Program-made: the position numbers and the translations under genes
Shown: piece after piece, positions 1 to 11,920 of the stretch
Layout: each line of letters starts with the position of its first letter
How positions within the stretch are numbered: the first letter of the stretch is position 1
DNA from: Pseudaminobacter sp040049255
Lineage (GTDB): Bacteria; Pseudomonadota; Alphaproteobacteria; Rhizobiales; Rhizobiaceae
Reading direction: 5' to 3'
Length of the DNA stretch: 64,000 bases
Assembly: GCF_040049255.1 (NCBI RefSeq)
Contig: NZ_JBDZDR010000006.1
Location: forward strand, 62,001-126,000
Notes under the pieces: model-generated
What the model was told of the DNA's origin: nothing
The model's input: only the letters and a program-made list of their open reading frames with translations
Database searches by the model: none

Positions 1-972
1 GTCATCATCGTCCTCGTCGACGAAAGTCCGGTAAAGGTCTTCATGACCCTGCTGCGCGGGGCTTTCGGCGACCAGACCAGGATCGCCGGCACCTTGCTGC
101 AGACGACACCTATCCTCATCTGCGGCGTGGCGGCCTGCGTCGGCCTGCGCGGCGGCATGTTCAATGTCGGCATCGAGGGCCAGCTTTTCCTTGGCGGCTT
201 CGCCGCGGCGCTGGTCGGCTTCGCGCTGCCGCTGCCGCCCGGCCTGCACATGGTCGTCGCTCTTATCGTGGCGGTTCTTGCGGGCGCGGCCTGGGTTTCG
301 ATCCCAGCCTATTTCCGCGCGCGCTACAACACCAACGAGGTCGTCTCCACCATCCTGTCCAACTATGTGGCGGTGCTGCTGACCTCCTACTTCACCATCT
401 TTCTCTTCAAGCGTCCCGGCGGCTGGTCCGAAACCCCGCCCATCCTCCCAAGCGCGTATCTGCCGGAGATCTTCTCCTTCTCCCGGCTGAACTGGGGACT
501 GGTCGTCGGGCTGGTGCTGGCGGTCGCGGTCGCCTGGCTGTTCCGCCACACGGCGCGCGGCTATTCGGCCTCCATGGTCGGCTCGGCACCGAAATTCGCC
601 GAATATGGCGGCATCGACGTCAAGCGCCAGGGCTTCATCGTGCTCTTGGCCTCCGGCGCCATCGGCGGGCTGGCCGGCGGTGTCGAGACGCTGGGCGTGC
701 ACCATCGCTTCATGGAAGGCTTTGCGCCCGGCTTCGGCTTCGACGGGCTGATCGCGGCCCTGCTCGCCAACGGCTCGCCCATCGGCACGATCTTCACGGC
801 GCTGTTCTTCGGCGCGCTGCGCAGCGGCTCGCTGCTGCTGGAAGTGGACACCAACGCCTCGCGCGAAATCATCACGGTGATCCAGGCGCTGATCATCCTC
901 AGCGTGTCGGCCCAGGTTCTGATGAAGCGGCGCGGTGACAGCACCGCAGGGGAACGTCGATGGAAATTCTAG
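1..972 (+). CDS. nucleoside-type ABC transporter permease, YufP-like (5' end outside window)
   Basis: Inner-membrane permease of the BmpA/YufNOPQ-type importer, which takes up nucleosides in characterised members. The frame is open to base 1; residues encoded before the first ATG at 43 fit the family's N-terminal stretch leading into LLRGAFG, so the start lies left of the window. Several hydrophobic helices are visible, with the family signature GGMFNVGIEGQL near residues 36-47 counted from the ATG. It overlaps the second permease by 13 bases, and two nucleoside hydrolases follow, which supports nucleosides as cargo. The ATPase and binding protein are presumably upstream. The family is clear; the exact substrate is inferred. 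Confidence 0.9.
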   Translation, partial: VIIVLVDESPVKVFMTLLRGAFGDQTRIAGTLLQTTPILICGVAACVGLRGGMFNVGIEGQLFLGGFAAALVGFALPLPPGLHMVVALIVAVLAGAAWVSIPAYFRARYNTNEVVSTILSNYVAVLLTSYFTIFLFKRPGGWSETPPILPSAYLPEIFSFSRLNWGLVVGLVLAVAVAWLFRHTARGYSASMVGSAPKFAEYGGIDVKRQGFIVLLASGAIGGLAGGVETLGVHHRFMEGFAPGFGFDGLIAALLANGSPIGTIFTALFFGALRSGSLLLEVDTNASREIITVIQALIILSVSAQVLMKRRGDSTAGERRWKF

Positions 973-1925
973 GCAACCTCGTCAACGTCGCGCTCATTGT
1001 CGCGATGCTGCGGACCACGGCGCCGATCCTTCTGGTGGCGCTGGGCGGTTCCTTCACCACCAAGGCCGGCATCTTCAACATCGGCCTGGAAGGCCAGATG
1101 CTGGTCGGCGCCTTCTTCGCCGTGCTGGGCTCGATCTGGTCAGGCTCGGCGCTGGTGGGCGTGGCCTGCGGCGTGGCCGCGGCACTGGTGTTCGCGCTGG
1201 CCTTCGCCGTCCTCGTCGTCAGCTTCCGGGCCAATGAAGTGGTGGTCGGCCTTGCACTCAACATTCTTGCCGGCGGCATGACGGTCTCGCTGATGAAGGC
1301 TATCTTCGGCACGCGCGGCTCCATCGTCGGACAGGGCATCGTCGGCCTACCCAAGGTGCAGATCCCCGGCGCGAAGGCACTGCTCGGCTCGTGGGCGCCG
1401 CTGATCTCGGGCTACACGCCCATGGTCTATGTGGCCTTCATCGCCGTGCCGCTGCTGATCCTGTTCTACAAGCGCAGCCGGCTTGGCCTCTATATCCGCG
1501 TCGTCGGCGAGAAGCCGGAAGCGGCGGAGGCGCTGGGCATCTCGATTACGCGCATCCGCTACACGGCCTCGCTGCTGTGCGGCCTGCTGGCCGGCCTTGC
1601 GGGCGCACACCTGTCGCTCGGCTACATCACCATGTTCACCGAGAACATGTCGTCCGGGCGCGGCTTCATGGCGGTTGCCATCCTGATCTTCTCCAACGGC
1701 GATCCCTGGAAGGTGCTGGTGGGCTGTCTGCTGTTCGGCTTCGCCGACGCCTTCTCGCTGCGTCTGCAAACCTTCGGCTTCCCGTCCTACCTGATCCTTG
1801 CGGTGCCATACCTGGTTGCGCTGGCGGCGCTGTTTGCCCTCTCCTACCGCAGCCGGCCCAAGATCATCCGCGAGACCGCGGAAACCATGCGCAGGCTGCT
1901 GAGTGCCGACAAGAACCCGGCATAG
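960..1925 (+). CDS. nucleoside-type ABC transporter permease, YufQ-like
   Basis: Second inner-membrane permease of the same importer, 321 residues, the usual length. It carries the signature GIFNIGLEGQML (about residues 36-47), matching that of its partner, and about nine hydrophobic segments. Its ATG lies inside the end of the preceding gene, so translation is probably coupled. The heterodimeric permease pair followed by nucleoside hydrolases indicates uptake of nucleosides for salvage or catabolism. A simple sugar is a less likely substrate, since YufPQ-type permeases resemble RbsC-type ones. Confidence 0.92.
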   Translation: MEILGNLVNVALIVAMLRTTAPILLVALGGSFTTKAGIFNIGLEGQMLVGAFFAVLGSIWSGSALVGVACGVAAALVFALAFAVLVVSFRANEVVVGLALNILAGGMTVSLMKAIFGTRGSIVGQGIVGLPKVQIPGAKALLGSWAPLISGYTPMVYVAFIAVPLLILFYKRSRLGLYIRVVGEKPEAAEALGISITRIRYTASLLCGLLAGLAGAHLSLGYITMFTENMSSGRGFMAVAILIFSNGDPWKVLVGCLLFGFADAFSLRLQTFGFPSYLILAVPYLVALAALFALSYRSRPKIIRETAETMRRLLSADKNPA

Positions 1926-1967
1926 AAGCCGGACAGGACCATTTCACGCTGAAAGGCTTTTTGACGA

Positions 1968-2981
1968 ATGGAACGCATTATTCTCGACGTGGATTCGGCG
2001 GGCGACGACATCCTCGCCGTGCTGTTTGCCGCGGCAAACCCCAACATCAAGCTCGAGGCCATCACCACCGTGACCGGTGCGGCCGGCCCCATCGAGCAGG
2101 TGACCAATGTCGTGCTCAACACGCTGTCGCTTGCCGGCCGTGACGACATTCCCGTTTATGCCGGTGCCTGGCGGCCGATCGTCGGCCATTCCAAGGCCGA
2201 CATGGAAGCGCCGGTGCATTTCGAGAAGCAGCTGACCGAACGCTTCGGCGATCGCCTGAAGAAGTTCAACCCGCCGGCGCCCACGCCGAAGCGGCAGGCG
2301 ACCCCCGGCCACGCAGTCGACTTCATCATCGACACGGTGATGTCGAACCCCGGCGAGATCACGCTGGTGACCACCGGCCCGCTGACCAATGCCGCCATGG
2401 CGCTCTTGCAGGAGCCGCGGCTGACCAAGGCGCTGAAGAACCTGCTGGTGCTGGGCGGCAACTTCCACACGCCGGGCAACATCACGCCGGTGACCGAGTA
2501 CAACATCTGGGCCGACCCGGAAGCTTCGCGCATCGTGCTCAATGCCGACGTGCAGAAGATCCTCGTGCCGCTCGACATCTGCGAGGACAACCGCGTCGCC
2601 ACCTCCATGCTGACGCGCAACGACATTGCCGACATGCAGGCGACCGCCAAGGACAACCCGGTTGTCGACATGATCGCCGACGTGTTCCCGATCTATATCG
2701 ACATCTGGCGCGAGTTCTTCGGCCTCGTCGGCTTCCCGATGGACGACGTGATCACCGTGGCACTGGCCTTCCAGCCCGACCTGGTGACCACGACCGAGCC
2801 GCTCTTCGTCGACGTGCTGACCGACGGCAGCGTGGCCCGCGGCCAGACGGTGGCCTATCGCGGCTTCCAGATCCTGCCCGGCGGCGGTCCCAAGACCACG
2901 CGCATCGGCACGGACCTCGAAGGCCGGCGCTTCCTCGACATCTTCAAGAATACCATCGCTCGCTACGAGCGGGCAGCATGA
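1968..2981 (+). CDS. nucleoside hydrolase family protein with divergent active-site motifs
   Basis: Member of the inosine-uridine preferring nucleoside hydrolase family (IunH/RihA-like), which splits ribonucleosides into base and ribose in the cytoplasm. 337 residues. The N-terminal calcium-binding motif, normally DTDPGxDDA, reads LDVDSAGDDI: the aspartates are kept but Pro-Gly is replaced. The EYNIWADPEA motif is conserved. Where the family usually has a C-terminal HDP motif this protein has MDDVITVA, so the histidine is missing. It lies 42 bases after the permease gene, and its stop overlaps the start of a canonical paralogue. It may have another substrate preference or a non-catalytic role. 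Confidence 0.82.
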   Translation: MERIILDVDSAGDDILAVLFAAANPNIKLEAITTVTGAAGPIEQVTNVVLNTLSLAGRDDIPVYAGAWRPIVGHSKADMEAPVHFEKQLTERFGDRLKKFNPPAPTPKRQATPGHAVDFIIDTVMSNPGEITLVTTGPLTNAAMALLQEPRLTKALKNLLVLGGNFHTPGNITPVTEYNIWADPEASRIVLNADVQKILVPLDICEDNRVATSMLTRNDIADMQATAKDNPVVDMIADVFPIYIDIWREFFGLVGFPMDDVITVALAFQPDLVTTTEPLFVDVLTDGSVARGQTVAYRGFQILPGGGPKTTRIGTDLEGRRFLDIFKNTIARYERAA

Positions 2982-3922
2982 ACGGCAGCGACATGACCCC
3001 TACCCCCATTCTCTTCGACTGCGACCCCGGCCATGACGACGCCATCGCGCTGGTGATGGCGCATCGTTCGCCGGCCATCGAACTGCTCGGCGTGACCACG
3101 ACCTGCGGCAATGCCGAGCTGGAAAAGACGACGGCGAACGCCCTGCGCATCCTCGAATATATCGGCGCAGGCGACGTGCCGGTCGCGGCCGGCTGCCACC
3201 GCCCGCTGGCGCGGCCGCTGGTTCTTGGCACCGCCGACGGCCCGAGCGGCCTTGAGGGCTCGCCCTACCTGCCGCAAGCCACCATCAAGCCTGTCGACCA
3301 GCATGCGGTCGACTTCCTGGCGGAAAAACTGCTGGCGCGCCCCGAGCCCACCCTGGTGGTGGCGACAGGCCCGCTGTCCAACATCGGGCTCCTGCTGCTG
3401 AAGCACCCGCATGTCCTGCCCAAGATCAAGGAAGTGATCTGGATGGGCGGCGTGTTCTACCGCAAGAGCGAGATCATCACGCCGACCGAGTTCAACGCCT
3501 ATTGCGATCCCGAGGCGCTGAAGATCGTGCTGGATTCCGGCGTGCCGATCACCATGGTCGGCCTCGACGTGACGATGCAGGTGCTGATCGAGGAGCCGCA
3601 ATTTGCCGAGCTCGCCAAGATCGACACGCCGCTGGGCAAGCTGGTCAACGACTGGCTGCGCTTCTACGAGAAGCTGCACCGCAACTCGATGGGCGTGGGC
3701 GGTGCCATGCACGACCCGCTGGCGCTGGCGCTGGCAATCGACCCGACGCTGGTGAAGACCCGCCCGGCCCACATCGCCGTGGATCTGAACGGCACCTACA
3801 CCTTCGGCGCCACGGTCGCGGACTTCTGGGGCGAACGCGGCGAAAAGGACAACGCCCGGATCGCCTATGAGGTGGACGCCGAACGCTTCTTCAAGCTGAT
3901 GTTCGACCTGCTCAGGGACTGA
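2978..3922 (+). CDS. nucleoside hydrolase (IunH-type)
   Basis: Cytoplasmic N-glycosidase that hydrolyses nucleosides to free base and ribose, 314 residues. It has the full calcium-binding motif DCDPGHDDA at the N terminus, a middle EFNAYCDPEA motif, and the C-terminal MHDPLALA motif carrying the catalytic-site histidine. The first ATG overlaps the previous stop as ATGA; a second ATG five codons on (2993) is an alternative start. It is the last gene of the uptake operon and is followed by a strong hairpin. The enzyme class is secure; purine versus pyrimidine preference cannot be read. Confidence 0.92.
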   Translation: MNGSDMTPTPILFDCDPGHDDAIALVMAHRSPAIELLGVTTTCGNAELEKTTANALRILEYIGAGDVPVAAGCHRPLARPLVLGTADGPSGLEGSPYLPQATIKPVDQHAVDFLAEKLLARPEPTLVVATGPLSNIGLLLLKHPHVLPKIKEVIWMGGVFYRKSEIITPTEFNAYCDPEALKIVLDSGVPITMVGLDVTMQVLIEEPQFAELAKIDTPLGKLVNDWLRFYEKLHRNSMGVGGAMHDPLALALAIDPTLVKTRPAHIAVDLNGTYTFGATVADFWGERGEKDNARIAYEVDAERFFKLMFDLLRD

Positions 3923-3963
3923 GCTAGGGGCACAGCCAGTCCCTTTTGACCGCGGTTGAACTC

Positions 3964-3995
3964 AGGCCCCGGACGCTTTCTGCGCCGGGGCCTTA
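3964..3995. terminator. bidirectional terminator-like hairpin
   Basis: GGCCCCGG and CCGGGGCC arms, extended by CGC/GCG around a TTTCT loop, lie between the convergent nucleoside hydrolase and matB genes. Short T/A-rich tails flank both sides (TTATT on +, AATAAGG read from the other side). The position between two convergent stops supports a shared terminator. Confidence 0.7.
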
Positions 3996-4002
3996 TTCAT
4001 GG

Positions 4003-5502
4003 TCAGTTCGACAGCAGGTCGCCGAACTGCTTGCGCAGCTCGGCCTTCTGCACCTTGCCCATGGTGTTGCGCGGCAGCTCGGACACGAAGACCAGCCGCT
4101 TCGGCTGCTTGAAGCGCGCAAGTGACGTCGTCACGGCAGCCTCGACGGCCGGGCGCGCGGTCTCGTCGCCCACGATGACCGCCACCGGCGCCTCGCCGAA
4201 ATCCGCATGAGGAAGGCCGATAACGGCGCTTTCCACCACGCCCTCGACCTGGTCGATCACCAGCTCGATTTCCTTCGGATAGATGTTGAATCCGCCGGAG
4301 ATGATAAGGTCCTTGGCCCGGCCGACTATGTGCAGATAGCCGTCTTCATCGATCATGCCGACATCGCCGGTGATGAAGAAGCCGTCCTGGCGGAATTCGG
4401 TTTTGGTCTTTTCCGGCAGGCGCCAATAGCCGGCAAAGACATTGGGCCCGCGCACCTCGACGCCGCCGATTTCTCCATTTGGCAGCGGCTGGCCGCTGTC
4501 ATCGGCAATGCGGATTTCCGTGCCCGGCAGCGGGAAGCCGACGGTGCCGGCACGACGCTCGCCCTCATAGGGGTTGGAGGTGTTCATGCCGGTTTCGGTC
4601 ATGCCGTAGCGCTCGAGGATGCGGTGGCCGGTGCGCGCCTCGAACTCGACATGGGTCTCGGCAAGCAGCGGCGCGCTGCCGGAGACGAAGAGGCGCATGT
4701 GGCTGACGAGCTCGCGATTGAGGCGGTCGCTGGCCAGCAGCCGTGTGTAGAAGGTGGGCACGCCCATCAGCGCGGTCGCGCGCGGCAGGTCGTCAAGAAT
4801 GGCGTCGGCCTTGAACGCCTGGTGGAAGATCATGCTGCCGCCCACCGCCAGCATGACATTGGTGGCCACGAACAGGCCATGCGTGTGGAAGATTGGCAGG
4901 GCGTGGATCAGCACGTCGTCAGCCGTGAAGCGCCATTCGGCCGCCAGCGCGCGCGTGTTGGACAGAAGATTGTTCTGGGTGAGCATGGCGCCCTTGGAGC
5001 GCCCGGTGGTGCCGGAGGTGTAGAGCAGCGCGGCGAGGTCGTCGTCGCCCCGGTCGGTCACCGTCGTGAGGGGTTCTGCGGCCGCGATCGCGTCGGCAAA
5101 GCTTCCGGTGCTGTCGGCCGAGATGGAAAGCGTGCGACCCCTGCCCTCCAGCAGCGCGGCGATGTCGGCCTCCTCTTCCGGCGCGCAGACGCACAGCTTC
5201 GGCTCGGCATCGCCGAGGAAGAAGCTCACCTCGTCGAGCGTGTAGGCAGTGTTGAGCGGCAGGAAGACCGCGCCGACCTGCGCGCAGCCGAAGAACAGCG
5301 CAAGCGTTTCCGGCGTCTTGGCAGCATGGACGGCGACGCGATCACCGGCTTCCACGCCCTGCGCCCGCAGCACGGCCGCGATGCGGCCGACAAGCGATGC
5401 GAAGCCGGCATGGCTGATCGCCGTTCCGTCGGCGAGATGAAGGAACGGTTTGGCGTTGTCGCGGTGAATGCCGACAAGCGCGTCATAGATCGGATTGGCC
5501 AT
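4003..5502 (-). CDS. matB: malonyl-CoA synthetase (MatB-type acyl-CoA ligase)
   Basis: ATP-dependent ligase joining malonate to CoA through a malonyl-adenylate, 499 residues from the chosen start. It has the ANL-superfamily core: YTSGTTGRSKG (P-loop-like, about residues 155-165), YGMTETGM, the hinge GRAKDLIISGGFNIYPKE, and the C-terminal lysine in PRNTMGKVQK. The N-terminal sequence MANPIYDAL and overall similarity point to MatB rather than a general fatty-acyl ligase. The frame stays open 32 codons upstream, but that extension is low-complexity and MANP is the family's usual beginning. No malonate transporter or malonyl-CoA decarboxylase is adjacent. Confidence 0.85.
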   Translation of the reverse strand: MANPIYDALVGIHRDNAKPFLHLADGTAISHAGFASLVGRIAAVLRAQGVEAGDRVAVHAAKTPETLALFFGCAQVGAVFLPLNTAYTLDEVSFFLGDAEPKLCVCAPEEEADIAALLEGRGRTLSISADSTGSFADAIAAAEPLTTVTDRGDDDLAALLYTSGTTGRSKGAMLTQNNLLSNTRALAAEWRFTADDVLIHALPIFHTHGLFVATNVMLAVGGSMIFHQAFKADAILDDLPRATALMGVPTFYTRLLASDRLNRELVSHMRLFVSGSAPLLAETHVEFEARTGHRILERYGMTETGMNTSNPYEGERRAGTVGFPLPGTEIRIADDSGQPLPNGEIGGVEVRGPNVFAGYWRLPEKTKTEFRQDGFFITGDVGMIDEDGYLHIVGRAKDLIISGGFNIYPKEIELVIDQVEGVVESAVIGLPHADFGEAPVAVIVGDETARPAVEAAVTTSLARFKQPKRLVFVSELPRNTMGKVQKAELRKQFGDLLSN

Positions 5503-5618
5503 GCTGAACCCCGGAAGTTTCGGCCGAAGCTTCGCGGCCGCCTCATGGCGACCCGCGGCAGCTGCGGCGGTGTTACGCTCCCAAGCGCGTCGCACCAAAC
5601 CGGAGTATCAGTCAAGCC

Positions 5619-6782
5619 TCAGCCGGCCGCCCGCAACCCTTTCAGGCGCGCCGGGCCGAGCTTGGCCTCGTCGAGGCCGAAATCGGCGATGCGGGCCGGC
5701 AGCGGCAGCCCGCGCACCAGCGAAGCACAGGCCTCGCCCATCGCCGCCGAGGTCTGGATGCCATAGCCGCCCTGGGCGACGACCCAGAACAGACCCGCAA
5801 CCTTCGGGTCGAAGCCGCCGACGAGGTCACCGTCGCCGACGAAGGAGCGCAAGCCCGCCCAGACGCGGGCCGGACGGCCGACGGTGAGCGTGGTCATCTC
5901 CTCGATGCGATAGATGCCCATGGCGATGTCGAGATCTTCCGGCTGCACGTCCTGCGGCGCGGTCGGGTCGGCATTGGCGGGCGAGCCGAGCAGCATGCCC
6001 GCATCGGGCTTCACATAGCAGTTCTCCTCGGCGTCCATGACCATCGGCCAGCGCGAGATGTCCATGCCGGCGGGCGGCGCGAAGATGAAGGCGCTGCGCC
6101 GGCGCGGCTCGAGCCCCAGCGGTTCCGCGCCAAACAGGCGGCCCAGCTCGTCGCCCCACGCGCCGGAAGCGTTCACCACGATGGGGGCGACATATTCCTT
6201 GCCGGAGGCGACGACGCGCCAGTCGGCGCCGGAGCGCTCGGCGGCTGTCACCTCGGCATTGCACATGACCGTGCCGCCCGCCTGGCGCAGGCCGCGCAGA
6301 TAGCCCTGGTGCAGCGCATGCACATCCATGTCGGCCGAGTCCGGATCGTAGACGCCGCCCACCGCCATTTCGGGCCGGAGCACCGGGACCATTGCCTGCA
6401 CGGCTGCGGCGTCGAGGCGCGAACCCGTGGTGCTGACGGCGCGGATGATTTCCTCTTGCTCGTCCAGCATGTGCGCCTTGTCGGCCGAAGCAACGACCAG
6501 CGCGCCGCGCGGCGACAGGATGGGGAACTCGGCGAAGCCGGCCGGGGTGGCTTCGAGAAAAGCCCTGCTGGCCAGGGTCAGCGCGCGCACCTGTTGCGTG
6601 CCGTAGCTTTCGCTGAACAGGGCGGCCGAACGCCCGGTGGAGTGATAGCCCGGCTGGCTCTCGCGCTCGAGAAGAACGGTCTTCACATGCGGCGCCAGCC
6701 AATAGCCGATGGAGGCGCCGGCAATGCCGCCGCCGATGACGATCACATCGGCTTTCATCGCACCCGCTTGTTCTGACATCAC
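5619..6782 (-). CDS. FAD-dependent oxidoreductase, DAO family
   Basis: Flavoprotein of the D-amino acid oxidase/glycine oxidase/sarcosine oxidase fold, about 387 residues. It shows the N-terminal dinucleotide motif VIVIGGGIAGASIGYWLA with the following ERE acidic turn, and a C-terminal second FAD contact near GLFWVVAQGGYGIQTSAAMG. Substrate is likely a secondary or D-amino acid, but nothing specifies which. GAGGAG precedes both a GTG (6782) and an adjoining ATG (6779); spacing slightly favours the GTG, and the ATG is equally possible. It is followed after 116 bases by matB in the same direction. A 19-bp dyad lies about 70 bases upstream. Confidence 0.85.
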   Translation of the reverse strand: MMSEQAGAMKADVIVIGGGIAGASIGYWLAPHVKTVLLERESQPGYHSTGRSAALFSESYGTQQVRALTLASRAFLEATPAGFAEFPILSPRGALVVASADKAHMLDEQEEIIRAVSTTGSRLDAAAVQAMVPVLRPEMAVGGVYDPDSADMDVHALHQGYLRGLRQAGGTVMCNAEVTAAERSGADWRVVASGKEYVAPIVVNASGAWGDELGRLFGAEPLGLEPRRRSAFIFAPPAGMDISRWPMVMDAEENCYVKPDAGMLLGSPANADPTAPQDVQPEDLDIAMGIYRIEEMTTLTVGRPARVWAGLRSFVGDGDLVGGFDPKVAGLFWVVAQGGYGIQTSAAMGEACASLVRGLPLPARIADFGLDEAKLGPARLKGLRAAG

Positions 6783-7215
6783 GAAAAGGCTCCTCTCCTA
6801 TGCGGCGGGCCCGGCCGCGTTCGCCGGAAAACCCGCAATCTCAATAAGGCAAGATTTGCCATGTGCAAATCGATTTCAAAGCCGGAAAACGGCTCCAGCC
6901 CGCCTGGCCTGTCGCCTGAAGGCATCGTCGCGCGCGGAGAAATGTGAAATCCCGCCATGGCGCGACAAGAAGCCCCCGTCACCCACCGCCACCCGTCCAT
7001 GCCCTTGTATTTCTTTTGCTTTCAACTATATTGAAGTCATGTGCATGAAAACCTTCATCATGATTTCGAGGCTGGCCGGAGAAGCGCATGTCTTCTCCCG
7101 GAGCGGCTTCATGATGGACTGAATACCGCACAGAACCTTCCGCTCCGGGACCACCTTTTCGAACCGAATTGCGGTGGAACCTTGCGCGATTTTCTCGCGC
7201 CGCCCGGAGCCGAAG
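6783..7215. other. intergenic region between the DAO-family gene and the zinc-ribbon/Nudix pair
   Basis: 433 bases with no convincing gene. It holds the dyad at 6853-6871 and a locally AT-rich stretch around 7005-7035 containing TATATT, which may be promoter DNA for the rightward small genes. A 27-codon frame beginning near 7039 has no ribosome-binding site or recognisable content and is not called. Confidence 0.5.
6853..6871. promoter_or_regulatory. 19-bp dyad, possible operator for the DAO-family gene
   Basis: GATTTGC-CATGT-GCAAATC is a perfect 7-5-7 inverted repeat about 70 bp upstream of the leftward oxidoreductase gene. Its size and AT content fit a dimeric regulator site (Lrp or GntR class), but no regulator gene is adjacent. 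Confidence 0.4.
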
Positions 7216-7401
7216 ATGATCACTTCCTATGCCTTTCCGAAATGCAAGTTCTGCCACCGCGGCCTGCCGCGCGCGGCGGTTCGCTGCCCCTGGTGCGCTC
7301 ACCGCCAGCACCCGCCGGTGATGCCGCGGCCTTTCGCGCCTGGCCTGTCTGTTTCCGCTGAGGGATACGCCTCCGGGATTTCCGGCGAGGGCTGCCGATG
7401 A
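7216..7401 (+). CDS. small double-CxxC (zinc-ribbon-like) protein
   Basis: A 61-residue reading frame starting MITSYAFPK with two CxxC knuckles, CKFC and CPWC, separated by ten residues. This spacing resembles small zinc-ribbon modules. A GGAG sequence sits six bases before the ATG, and the stop overlaps the ATG of the Nudix hydrolase as ATGA, which argues for real, coupled translation. The C-terminal third is proline- and glycine-rich without recognisable structure. No function is assigned; it could bind nucleic acid or act as a partner of the Nudix enzyme. The frame is too short for coding statistics to be decisive. Confidence 0.55.
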   Translation: MITSYAFPKCKFCHRGLPRAAVRCPWCAHRQHPPVMPRPFAPGLSVSAEGYASGISGEGCR

Positions 7402-7868
7402 CAGCACTGGCAAGACAACATTCAGCCGCGCCGAGTGCAGCGGAGAGCCTGCTTCAGTACGGCGCGCTGCCCTGGCGCGTGAGCCGGCGCGGCGGGGTCA
7501 AGGTGCTGCTGATCACCTCGCGCGAGACCAAGCGCTGGCTGGTGCCGAAGGGCTGGCCGGTCAAGGGCAAGAGCCCGAGGCACGCGGCCATGCGCGAGGC
7601 CTTCGAGGAGGCCGGCGTGTTCGGAGACATCGATCCAGAGCCGATCGGCACCTATGACTACCTCAAGACGCTCAAGGACGGCTCGCAGGCCCTCTGCTCG
7701 GTGGTGCTGTACGGCCTGCAGGTTCGGGGTACGCTGGTGCACTGGCCGGAACGCGCCGAGCGCAAGCGGCGCTGGCACGACCTGACCGAGGCGACGGAAG
7801 CCGTTTCCGACACCGGGCTGAAGGGCCTGTTCCACTCGCTGCGCAAGGACCTGACCGCGCGCGCATGA
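7398..7868 (+). CDS. NUDIX hydrolase, DIPP-like
   Basis: 156-residue cytoplasmic phosphohydrolase of the diphosphoinositol-polyphosphate/diadenosine-polyphosphate type. The core starts with VLLITSRETKRWLVPKGWP, typical of this subgroup. The Nudix box is G-x5-K-x7-REAFEEAGV: the catalytic REXXEE glutamates are present, while the first glutamate of the consensus is lysine, as remembered for related rhizobial proteins (PKGWPxxGK). The substrate is unknown; nucleoside polyphosphates are usual. Translation appears coupled to the zinc-ribbon-like protein before it. It converges with metH over a GC-rich hairpin. Confidence 0.9.
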   Translation: MTALARQHSAAPSAAESLLQYGALPWRVSRRGGVKVLLITSRETKRWLVPKGWPVKGKSPRHAAMREAFEEAGVFGDIDPEPIGTYDYLKTLKDGSQALCSVVLYGLQVRGTLVHWPERAERKRRWHDLTEATEAVSDTGLKGLFHSLRKDLTARA

Positions 7869-7886
7869 CGGGGGCGACAGCCCCCG
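7869..7886. terminator. hairpin between convergent nudix and metH genes
   Basis: CGGGGGC-GACA-GCCCCCG is a perfect 7-bp stem with a four-base loop directly after the Nudix stop codon. There is no T-run on either side, so it may be a weak or Rho-assisted terminator. Confidence 0.45.
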
Positions 7887-7922
7887 GCCAGCAATCGCAA
7901 TGATGCAGCGGGCGACGCTGTG

Positions 7923-11708
<3,786 letters not shown>

Positions 11709-11744
11709 TTGCGACAATTCCAGTTTCCAGAGCGACCTCTCGTC

Positions 11745-11764
11745 ACATAAAGATATCTTTATGT
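11745..11764. promoter_or_regulatory. perfect 20-bp palindrome upstream of metH (methionine-regulon operator candidate)
   Basis: ACATAAAGATATCTTTATGT is a perfect palindrome 37 bp before the metH start in otherwise GC-rich DNA. From memory, it resembles operators of the ArsR-family SahR/SamR regulators that control methionine and S-adenosylhomocysteine genes in alphaproteobacteria. That match needs checking; the symmetry itself is certain. Confidence 0.7.
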
Positions 11765-11920
11765 CAATATGCCCCCCCATCAAAATCGCGGCACCCCCGC
11801 CGCGGCCGCGCGATCACGAAACGGTGACCCCCTTGCAGGAGCGCTGCGGCGGCACAAAAGTCCTTGTATCGGCGGCCTTGATTATCCTTCGTGCCGACCG
11901 ATCTTGTGCGATGCGTTGCC

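Noticed and set aside
7039..7122. 27-codon frame starting MCMKTF before the zinc-ribbon gene
   Set aside because: No ribosome-binding site, no motif and no coupling to a neighbour.
11709..11920. Cobalamin or SAM riboswitch before metH
   Set aside because: No B12-box-like conserved core or SAM riboswitch pattern could be recognised; the region is short and dominated by the DNA palindrome.
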